NCBI RefSeq assembly: GCF_905147365.1
Contig: NC_056418.1
Coordinates: 14,817,262-14,881,261, forward strand
Length of the DNA: 64,000 bases
Reading direction: 5' to 3'
Source: Aricia agestis
Taxonomy: Eukaryota > Arthropoda > Insecta > Lepidoptera > Lycaenidae
Position numbers and translations under genes: made by a program
Shown: one piece after another, positions 35,801-47,200 of the stretch
Position numbering within the stretch: position 1 is the first letter of the stretch
How the letters are laid out: the number at the start of each line of letters is the position of its first letter
Notes under the pieces: model-generated
The model's input: the letters and a program-made list of their open reading frames with translations, nothing else
What the model was told of the DNA's origin: nothing
The model's database searches: none

Positions 35801-38800
35801 ATACTTACGGCCCTAACACAGAACCCTGAGGAACACCAGATACTGTAGTTTACGCTTTCCAAAGAGGGTGCTATTGGATGTTCTTACTTCCATAAACTTA
35901 ATAGCTATTTGAGAATGCACAACAAATCATGACTTGAAATCATATAAGCATAAAAATGATACTCGTGAAAATTCGTGATCCACGTTCTCAAAAGCTTTAG
36001 TCAAATCTAAGGACGCGATTTGATCGCCAGGTAGATAAAATTTTTGTATTCTGAAGATGAGAACATTATTTCTTTATTAAATCAGTGTTTAAAAACCTTA
36101 TGACTTAGCTTTTACTATTACTTTTTATAAACAAGCATTGCTTTAAGTACTTAAATTGGTATAACCCTCTCTAAATAAAACGTTTTCCCTAGAATCAACG
36201 GTCTTTCCTACCTCGAGAGTGGTGTCGACATCGACGCCGCAGCCAACCTCGTCCGTATCATCGAACCCATTGCGACTGCCACTCACAGGCCGGGCGTGCT
36301 GGGCAGACTGGGCTGCTACAGTGGCCTGTTCCAGTTGTCCGCTATGGACAAATTTAAGGACCCGGTGCTTGTCCAGGGGACTGATGGCGTTGGAACTAAA
36401 GTGAAGGTGGGTTTGAGAGGAGAAATTGAGAGATATATTATATGTTGATGGTTGATGACCACTTTTGTTAATGATGGTAGTGGTTGTTTGCATCAGTACT
36501 CACAGCTCCAATAGAATACTTTAAACAAACCCCAGAAATGAAGCAATAATAATAATGGATAGTATGTTCGCTACTAAGCTTTCTAAAATTCACCACTAAA
36601 GACTATAAGTCACCCACAAACTATATCTAAATAACTTTACACGCAAAGACATCGAACCTTAAATATACTGCTGCAATGCGATTAGTGAGAGGGTTAGATA
36701 GTCTTTTATCAATTTTGTTAATTCGTATGTTTTAATTCTTATTTTAGATAGCGGAAGTGATGTCGAAATTCGACACGCTAGGCCAGGATCTCGTGGCCAT
36801 GTGCGTCAACGACATTCTATGCGCGGGCGCGGAACCGTTCGCGTTCCTCGACTATATGGCGTGTGGGCGGCTGCAGTTGGACACTGCCGCTGCTCTGGTG
36901 AAGAGTATTGCTGATGCGTGCACGCTGGCGGGATGTGCTTTGCTGGGTAAGTCGTTGTCTGTCTTATAGAATTTGGCAAATCATTTTGCTGTCTTGTAGA
37001 CGTAAACAAGTCCTCTTGTTGTCATGGCGAGTCATTTTGCTGTCTTGTAGACGTAAACATGTCCTCTTGTTGTCTTGGCGAGTCATTTTGCTGTTTTATA
37101 GACTTTGCCATAATATAATATGTAAATATTAATATATTCGTTGCTAATGCAACGAACCGTCCTGAAGTCAGACTTATACTTATATAACATCAAATTCATA
37201 CAAAAAACCAAGCGTTTTAAAGTTATGAATATAAGAATGCTATAACCTCCAGGTGGTGAAACCGCCGAAATGCCGGGCATGTACGAGGTGGGACAATACG
37301 ACCTGGCCGGGTTCGCAGTGGGCGCGGTAGACCGGCTGAAGCAGCTGCCCAGGGTCAACGAGATCAGAGCCGGGGACGTGGTGTTGGGGCTACCCAGTAG
37401 TGGCGTGCACAGCAACGGGTACAGTCTCGTGCAACGGATCATGAGGGAGGCGGGGCACGGGTGAGTTGGTCTTAGATGACGTAGGGAATGTTTCCTTAGG
37501 ATAAGTATTCGTTTAGTGCAGAGGTTCCCAAACCTATTTTGTCTACTGCCCACTTTGAGAAAAAAATATGTTTTAGCGCCCATTGTTTCAATTTAAAATG
37601 CATCCAGATGAAATCACTCCCCGAGTCTCTACACAACGTCCCCATTTTTTTCTGAGTCCCCCTTTGGACCTTTAGCGCCCACAAGAGGATGTTATCGTCC
37701 ACTTTGGGAAAGGCTGGTTTAGGGTAACACGCAATTGAGCTTTTGCAAATCAGATATTATACTATAGTATGCCATGGGGTTAAATGTATCTCAAGTTAAC
37801 GTGAATATGTTATAGTGGTTTTTATTCAGCGTAATGCGTTATTTGGTGTATAATTGTGTGTCGTACGCAATTTTTTTTGACGCGTTTTTAGAATTAAAAC
37901 AAGGTCATGTTGTAATCACTTAGGTCGTTTATGTCATCTAATTATAGTTTTGTGTTTGCTCCCGAAATCTATCTCAATGCTCCAAGAAATCTATTTTTCC
38001 CTACTGCGACAGTACCATTTCATAAACTAAACCAAGTTTGTTTTTCAGATTCAAAGACAAAGCGCCATTCAGTGCAACGAATCGCACCTTCGGTGAAGAA
38101 TTCTTGGAGCCAACTGAGATATACGTCAAGGCTTTACTGCCGGCTATCAAGAAGGATCTAGTTAAGGGTCTGGCACACATCACCGGCGGCGGACTGTTGG
38201 AGAACATACCCAGGATCTTGCCCGCAGGAGTCAAAGTCAAGTTGGACGCTACGAAGTTCAAAATAAAGCCGCTTTTCGGCTGGCTGCAGGCTAAAGGTAA
38301 ATCTAAAATACAATCCATACTAATATTATAAATACGAAAGTGTGTCTGTCTGTCTGTTACCTCTTCACGCTCGAACCGCTGAACCGATTTTGCTGAAATT
38401 TGGCATGGAGATACTTTGAGTCCCGAGAAAGGACATAGGATAGTTTTTATCCCGAAAAAATGTACGGTTCCCGCTCGATAAACGAATTTTGGCGCAACGG
38501 AGTTGCGGGTGTCATCTAGTCGGTAATATATTCTTATACTTTGTTATCATACATCTTAATAGGCTACTTGACCTAATTTTTTTTCTTCATGCTAATCGCT
38601 TCTTAATCATTCATTTTCACAAAAAAAAAACTAATATTTTAATATTTTACACAGTAGAAACCCATAAAAATGTTGATTGAAAAATATGCCTTATAAATGG
38701 CGCCGAAAACACTGTCCGCCATAGTGTGACTTCATACTTTTTGTATTTTAGACACTCTTTATTGAACATTTTTTTATGTGCTAAATGTACGAGTCTAAAA

Positions 38801-41193
38801 GTGGCCAAAAATTATAAAACAATTAAATAAGAAATTAGAAATCATTTGTAATGTTGAAAACTTTTGGAGAAAAGTTTTGGCCATTTCATTTCCCGTCTAC
38901 AATAAATGGAGATAATATATAAAACTGATGTTTTATTTGAATTTTTCAAGAAAATATATTTTAGAAATCTTTCTAGGCTTATTCTTATTATTTATGTACA
39001 AATAAACTTACATATAACGAGCGCGATAAATAAAATATATTAAATTAGGAGTCTGATGACGTCACATCCAAATCGGAAATACCGCAAAAGCGTTTTCGTC
39101 AGTACAAATCCTATTTTCATAAAATCATATTTTCAAATCGACTTTATTTATCAATCAAAAGCTTTTATTTGATGATAAGGGTGAAATACGGTTTCCTAGG
39201 CCAAGTTCTACTAGAAATATGCATTAGTTCAATGAAATTGAATATAGGTCAAGTAGCCTATTATTGTATTTCTATACAGTGTGTAACAAAAATAAGTGAT
39301 AATACTTTAGGGTGTGTACGTGTTCCTTGTAGAGAGTTCACTGTGAAAGTGGAAGCGCTGAAAGACGAAATTTTTTTTTCACTTTTGTATGGGCAAGAGC
39401 CCGAGCGTCACGAGTTTCCCCATACAAAAATAAAAAAATATTTTGGTCTTTCAGCGCTGCTACTTTCACAGTGAACTCTCTACAAGGAACACGTACACAC
39501 CCTAAAGTATTATCACTTATTTTTGTTACACTCTGTATATATATATTTTACTTTTGTTTCACCTCATGCTTTAAGAAATAGTAACGATAATACAAATGAA
39601 ACGGAATAAAATAAGCAGGCCCAAAGGTCAAAGGAATAAAAATAAATAAATCTATGACTTCATTCATAGGTAAAACTTTTTTTTTCCGTTAGTCGCGTTA
39701 GGTCCTGATTAAAAAGTTTTAATTAAAATGTTATTCATTCATAGGCTTTCACTTTTCACATTGTTAGGTAGGTTAAATTTAAGTATATATCAAAATATAT
39801 TATACGTTTGGCTCTCACTAGATATAACGATTCAACGAAAGAACAACAACGTTAGAATGAGACAGACTTCTGCCACGACCTATATTAAGTATTGGTATCT
39901 TTCCCCAGGTCTAGTGTCAGACTTCGAGATGCTGCGTACATTCAACTGCGGAGTCGGTATGGTGGTGATCGTCGATCCGAGCTGCTTGCGCGAGCTGCTG
40001 GCGAATATAGTTGGCGTCGTTGACGTCATCGGAGTAGTCCAGAACATCGGGAAAGAGGGTAAGGGATTATGAAATTTGTTGGTGTAGACATAAGGTTGAT
40101 GTAGTAATGGTGGTACAGTTGAGCTGGTTATCCTAAGAGAAGGCAAGGGAAAGTGATCGGGGAGTTAGTGAAAACATGATCGATAAACACTAAATAACCG
40201 GTGACGAATACACGCATAACAGAAACATTTGTTGTGTATATTGCTATCGCGCTCTTACGTCAGAGAGGACGACAGCATTATATTTGTGAAACAGCAAACA
40301 AGTCAATTTAGTGGTTAAATTTTTTCAACGAATTTCTAAGAGCTCCATGACCAGACTATATTATTCTGTCTATTTTACCAAATAATTATATCTCACTCAC
40401 TCACATTCTCTCTTTTAGGCGGTCACCAAGTGGTAGTAGAGAACTTCCCAGCGGCTATGGCACCGCTAACCGCGCCCTACAGCCGCGGCGCCGCGCCGCC
40501 CAAACCGCTGTCGTATAAGGACAGTGGAGTCGACATCGAGGCGGGAGACTCGTTGGTGTCGCTTATTAAACCGCTTGCCAGGTAAATATCGGGTTTTATT
40601 ATGGTACTGCTAGTTGGTAGGTAGTAAGTGTAGTTGTAGGCTTAGAAAAAGATAATGTATGGTGTTAAAATATTATGTAAGTGTACTATTAGAAAACAAT
40701 CTAATGCGTGAAGTTGCTAATGTTATTTCGCTGTCCGAGTTGACAACGGTGTATTAAGTATAACTATAACCTGAATTCTGTACTATTCTCTTCTAAAACG
40801 AATATGTTGCTTTTTAAAACTCGTATTGCTAATGTGATTTTGTATTCAAGGTCAACATCACGGTCCGGTGTGTTGGGCGGTCTCGGTGGTTTCGGAGGAT
40901 GCTTCCAGTTGAAGGCCGTCGAACAAGAATATAAGGTAAATATAACTTTATTATATTCTTATGAAACTTATACAATAACGAGCTTTTGCCCGCGGCTTCG
41001 CTCGCGTTAAGAACTATTAATATATATCAACTTTCATCCCCTATTTTAACCTCTTGGAGGTAGAATTGATCAAAGTCCTTTCTTAGCGGATGCCTACGTC
41101 ATATCATCTACCTGCATGCCAAATTTCAGCCCGATCGGTCCAGTGGTTTGTGCTGTGCGTTGATAGATCACCATGTCAGTCAGTCACCTTTGA

Positions 41194-41278
<85 letters not shown>

Positions 41279-44200
41279 ATATTGCTACTATTCTATTGTC
41301 TATTGCTACTTGACGCTTTCATTCGCTCATGAAAATGTTAGCTTACGAGTTACGACACATAACCATCGCGTATCTTAAGAAACGGAATAGCTTTTGTGTT
41401 TGAAAACTGTTATTTCCCGAATTTTCTACGTGTTTTGCGAGCAGGCTATAATAAGTATAGTTACTTCAATGATATCGAGTTAACTATTTCATTTACTCAT
41501 ACTCCACAGGACCCGGTACTAGTCCTCGCATCAGACGGCGTAGGTACCAAACTCCGCGTCGCACAATGTATCGGCCGCCACGACACCATCGGTATCGATC
41601 TAGTCGCGATGTGCGTCAACGACGTGCTCTGCAACGGGGCCGCACCGCTGACCGTGTTGGACTACTTCGCGTGCGGCGCGCTTGACGTGCGCGTCGCTAG
41701 GGACGTGGTCGCTGGAGTTGCGCAGGGATGTAAAGAGGCGGACGCGGCGCTTATAGGTTAGTCTATACCTATCTACTATCCTCTATCAATCTACTAGAGT
41801 CTATACCAATTTCTGCTAAGTGTGGGAATGTAGTTTATTTTCCATTGACAATATTATGTTGTTGTATTAAAACGTGTGACCTTTTTGGGGTTCTTTTATT
41901 GTTGTTTAGGGCCATTTCGACATTTGTACACTACTTTGTTGTAAATTAACGTCAATGGAGCTAATTTTTCTTGTATCTAGATTGTTAATTATACGTGTTG
42001 CCATGTCCGAAGTTTTGAAATATTTGTTTGAAACATAACTATAAGGCCTCTTACAGACGAACGGCACTTGCCAACGGCAGATACTGCAACCTACTGCATA
42101 CTACTGCAGCCGTCGACAAGTGTCGTCAGTTGTATCTGACGAGTTATGACTTATGACATTAAAATAATCTTTTATTTTTATTACAGGCGGCGAGACGGCC
42201 GAGATGCCGGGCATGTACGAGGCGGGCGCGTACGACATCGCCGGCTTCGCGCTGGGCGTGGTCGAGCGCTCGCACATCCTGCCGCGGATCAACGACATCG
42301 CGGTACGTATGACGTATGACGTCACAGCTCTGTAACGTTGTGATGACGTCATCTTCGAGAATTTTCGACAGCACTGTTTGGAATAAAAGCAGACATTTTG
42401 TTGCAGTACAAAATGCAAAAACATAATTTTATCTGTGATTCAGTTAGTCGATGCAGTTTTATGATTTGAGAGTCAATTAGGTTTGAGTTTACTTGGCTTT
42501 TGAGCGTATTATTCAAGACTTTCTTACTTTAAAATGAAGACTTGTATTTGTTTCTTTATTGTGTATCTAAACTTAAAAATTATGTTTTCTTCAGGTTGGT
42601 GACATTATCATCGGTCTGCCATCAAACGGCGTTCACAGCAACGGGTTCAGTTTGATCCACAAACTCATGAAGAAGGCAGGACTCTCGCTCAGCGATAAAG
42701 CTCCTTTCAGCTCTGAGGGTCTTACTCTAGGTGAGTTTATTAACTCTGGCCCATTTTATCGTCCATTTTTATTAAAAACTTTATAGTCTTTAGCATTACA
42801 TTGGAAAATTTTATCTATATTAATAATTTCGTCCAGCATAGCTAGCATAAGCACGTAGACAAACGAAAGAAACTAAATTTTGACAGTTTTACCGGAAAAA
42901 CATTGGAGTAAAAGTAAATGGCGGCAAATTCAAAAAATCGATGTATAGCAACCCTGTCTATGCCGGAATTATAATTTTGATCTACAAACTACGAATAATA
43001 AAGTTCCTTAGTTTTTATTATTCGTATTTTGTAGATCAAAACTATAATTCCGGCTATAGACAAGGTTGCTACACGTCGATTTTTTGAATTTGCCGCCATT
43101 TATTCGACACTGGCCATGGTTTTATAGCCGAGGTGCCATAATAAAAATAAAAACAGAATCAAGAAACTAAATGTCAAAAGCGGATCGTCATGCTTGACTT
43201 TGGCCGACGAAGATTTTGGCCGACCTACCGTACCGCTATTGTGTTTTTCCGCGTTCACGAATATTTTTTTCAAAAATGGATACCTAACATCAATACAAAC
43301 AAAAAATAATCTTGGACAAAACCACGTAAGGTGTCACATTTCGAAGATATGAACTGCCAAAGTTTTACCAATTTAAGATGCTCTATCCATTTTTGAAAAA
43401 AATATTCGTGAACGCGGAAAAACACAATGGCGGAAAGTAGGTCGGCCAGGTTCCATTCAAAAATCTTCATACCCCCATACGGTTAGAAATTCGAATTGAT
43501 AACCCTTTTTTTGAAGTCGGTTAAAATACTATACCTACCTACTATTATTGTTTTTAAAATTAGTAAGTAGGTACTTACCTACCTGCCAATGTAGAGAAAA
43601 AGACTAAATGCAATAGAAATTATTAACCTGAGATAATGTTGATTTGAAATAAAAATGTTTAAGTATGTAGAACTTTTGCAGTTTTATTTACTATTTTTAA
43701 ATTTAATTAACGCTATACGAATCTTTACGAGTCTTGCTTTCCTTTAATATTTCTTGAGAAAAGAAGACTACACAAATATTTACCTACATTTTGTACATAG
43801 ATGTGTATTGAGTTACAAGTTTACCCGAGCGAAGCCGGGTTTTCATCTTGTATTTTTCATAATTTGAAATAGAAGGGATTATATTATGATTTTAACGTCA
43901 TGTTGTAATATAGTCAGGTCGCAAAGTATGTAGAAATATCAACATTGAACCATCGCTCCGTATCTCTTTCACCCACGCACGAAAATATTGCTATCTCGTT
44001 TCCCACTGGTACGCGATAGGAGTGGTTATAGACACGTTTTCGTGCGCGAGTGAATAAGACAAGATAGATGAATATGCAACTTCTTACGTTCTTCCTGACA
44101 GACTAGCTACTTTTCTTACCAGCGTGTATTTTTACGTTATTCCTGACCGAAATTTACTAGCTATTTTTCTTACCAGCGTTTATTTAGCATCTAAATAAGA

Positions 44201-47200
44201 AACAAATTTCTTTTGTTACAGGTGAGGAGTTGATCCGTCCGACACGCATCTATGTGCGCAGCGTGCTGCCGGCGTTGCAGCGCGGCGTAGTGAAGGCGGT
44301 CGCGCACGTGACCGGCGGCGGGCTGCTGCACAACCTGCCGCGCGTCATGCCCGACACCGTGCGCGCACGCCTCAACGCGCACTGGTGGAACGTGCAGCCG
44401 GTGCGTACAGCTCCGCCCCCCTCACACACACACACACACAAAGATATAAACACTTTATAATAATATGTGGGATAATTTGCGTGGAGACCGCAAAAGAAAG
44501 ATCTTCCGATCGGGCGTGGTGTTATGCTCGGTCAGGCCGGAGTCTACGTGATTGATATCAGTTGTCGTATACAACTATACATATAATTTTCCGACGCACT
44601 TAAAAAACTTCGATAGCGTGATGCAGGAATGTGGCGTTAATGTGGATACCGCCACAAATCATATACAAACTCAACTAAAATTGGTATTGTAAAATACTCT
44701 TTGAAATTTAAATCGTTCGAAAATCAGGCTAGTAAGAAACTCAGATATACCAGTGGATATTGTCACGCTGTGCAGTCCGCTGCAGCTACAAATTTTAACT
44801 GTCGCGAATGTCAAATCAAACTAGATCTATAAGTTATAATCTAGTGAATAAGATTAAATTTTGATTTGCTACCTCAAATACCGAGTGGCACAGCGGCGAC
44901 AAAAAGCGGCGGCACACTAAGGGCTCGTACACAAAAGTGCGAATTCGTGCGAATTCGCTTCGCAATGTCATTTTTATTATGAGTTTTGTCGCAGATATTT
45001 GCGATGCGATGCAATTTCGCAGTTTTGTGTAAGAGCCCTAAAGCTGCAAGTCGCAATAAAGTGGGTCAAAAATCTTTTGTCTCACACGACAAATGACATT
45101 GTAATGTTGTGTCTCGCTCTATCACTTTAAGAGTTCTTTAATGACGTTTTTATTCAGGTATTCGCGTGGATCGCGGAGGCTGGCGCGGTCCAAGACGACG
45201 AGATGTTGCGCACCTTCAACTGCGGTATCGGCATGGTGCTGATTGTCGCGCCCGAACATCAAGCTGAGGTAAGATTTGTCAATAACGCTGCCATCTTGGA
45301 AAGTGTTTGACAGACTTGTCGATATAGTTTTACATGTGAGTTGTGACTGAAATTAGTAGGTACGCCGATTCTTCTATTTTCAATGCAACACTAATGCAGT
45401 TTTCCGTTCGATCCGGTCCATTTACAAAGTGGTACTCACACACAAAATGTGTACGGTGTTCTCGTGGGAAGCGCGTCTGATTGTCAGTCGCTTGACGATT
45501 AAGAGATTTTAGTAGTGTTTATTGTTTTGTGTTTTATAAGAAATGCACTAAAACAAGGGACGAAGCTGTGTTGACGTTGCATTAATAATTAGTAGTAGAC
45601 ACAGGACACAGAACTACGTTCTTCTGTCTCTGTCATACAAATGGCTCCTCAGTGAGTCGCCAATGTCAAAGTGTGCTGACGCAATGAAGCTAGGCCTAGC
45701 TAACCCATATTAGCTTTAGGAAGAAACATATTATGTGCGGTATATTGAGACGCGTAGAGTGTTTGTTCTGTCAAATGTGGTGGGCCTCATGTAGACGTCC
45801 TAAAGGTGTTAACTTTGTTAATCTATTTAGAATCAAATATTTTGATTTTGAAATGTAAGTACGTCAGAGCCCGTCCTAACTTTTAAACGATTCCAGGTGA
45901 TGAACATAACTCGATCGCACGGCGCGATGGTGATCGGTACGATCCAGGCGCGGCCGGCGGGCGGCGCGCGCGTACTCGTCGACAACTTCCCCTCAGCGCT
46001 CGACTTCGCGCGACGAGCGCCGCTGCTGCCTAAGAAGAAGGTAGGGCTTACCATAAATCGTAATAATGACAACTACAATTTGTCAGTAAAATGTTTTCTG
46101 GGAGACAAATTTTAAACAATCAATAATGATTTTTTTTAATTTGTGTGGTTATCTGGAAATAGGTGGCGCTAATGCCAGGTAGTACTCGCCCTTAACAACT
46201 ATTAGAATTCGACTAATGATCATTTTGACTTTTCTATACTATGATATTCTCTGTACAGGTGGCAGTACTAGTCTCCGGCAACGGCAGCAACCTCCAAGCT
46301 CTATTAGACGCGGCGCGCGACGAATCGCAGTGCCTGTGCGCCGACATCGCGCTCGTGGTGTCCAACAAGTCGTCCGCGTACGCGCTCACGCGTGCGCGCG
46401 TTGCGGGCGTGCCCGCTGTGGTACGTACAGTTATTTAACAATAACTTAACATAACTTTCACACAAAAACTGTTGCTTTATCAACTTTATATTACAGCTGG
46501 TAATGATCGCATTCTGATCTTTTATCTTCGTAAAATTTTATTAAAATTAAAATGTAAGTGACACTTTATTAATTGAGTTTCAAAATGTTGAAAAAGGGAA
46601 AATGGTCACCATGACCATCATAGTAACCCGTAAGTAAGTAAGTAGTATTGTAAAAATAGACTTCAGTTTGAAAGTTTTTACACAAATATATTTAAAATAC
46701 TATTATATCTAGGTATTTAACCACAAAGACTACGCGTCGCGCGAAGAGTTCGACCGCGCGGTATCAGCGGCGCTGGAGAGCCACAAGATAGACATCGTGT
46801 GTCTCGCCGGCTACATGAGGATACTGTCGGCTGAGTTTGTGCACAAGTAAGTTGTTTGTGTTTTAAACTAGATATAACAAGTTATTAATGACTGAACTAT
46901 CGACGAGTTTTTAATGAGTGATTTAGAGAAAACAAAGACTAATTTTTGAGCTAGACTATTAATTTATTATATTATGTCCGCTTGTTTAGTTATTGTCTTA
47001 CAAGGTGGCATTAAATTCCACTGGCCACTATCTTACTAATATAATCTAACTTCGATGTCAAAATAAGCCATTGCGATTCGACTAACAACCATAAAGTTAA
47101 TATACCTAGCGGAATAGAGAAACAAAGGCCTGAGCAAGAGAGATGTCACTATCAGTAACACTGCGTGGTAAAAAGAGACGAGTGATACATGACAGCAGCA

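Larger units (their letters stand above)
36193..40581 (+). other. Gart: First AIRS (PurM-like) domain, exons 8-13
   Basis: Opens YLESGVDIDAAANLV and has GTDGVGTKVK, DLVAMCVNDILCAGAEP, LLGGETAEMPGMYE, LPSSGVHSNGYSLV, HITGGGLLENIPRIL and TFNCGVGMVV, all AIRS signatures. The segment just after DGVGTK reads SKFDTLGQD where most AIRS enzymes have K/R-HDT-I/L-G; this copy therefore lacks that His. Exon 13 also carries the start of the second AIRS domain (SYKDSGVDIEAGD). Confidence 0.92.
40419..46040 (+). other. Gart: Second AIRS (PurM-like) domain, exons 13-20
   Basis: Tandem duplicate of the first: SGVDIEAGDSLV, ASDGVGTKLR, GRHDTIGIDLVAMCVND, LIGGETAEMPGMYEAG, LPSNGVHSNGFSLI, HVTGGGLLHNLPRVM and TFNCGIGMVL. 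It keeps the His lost in the first copy but has NGAAP where the first has AGAEP. The phase-1 intron inside LxG|GETAEMP is shared by both copies; other introns are not. Confidence 0.92.

Noticed and set aside
37083..37583. An open frame of 166 codons on the - strand
   Set aside because: Antisense to GART exon 10 and a hAT MITE; no family features.
41198..41276. Functional origin or matrix attachment site from the long TA tract
   Set aside because: It is the tail of a dispersed repeat, as at 26748 and 8045, and needs no further explanation.
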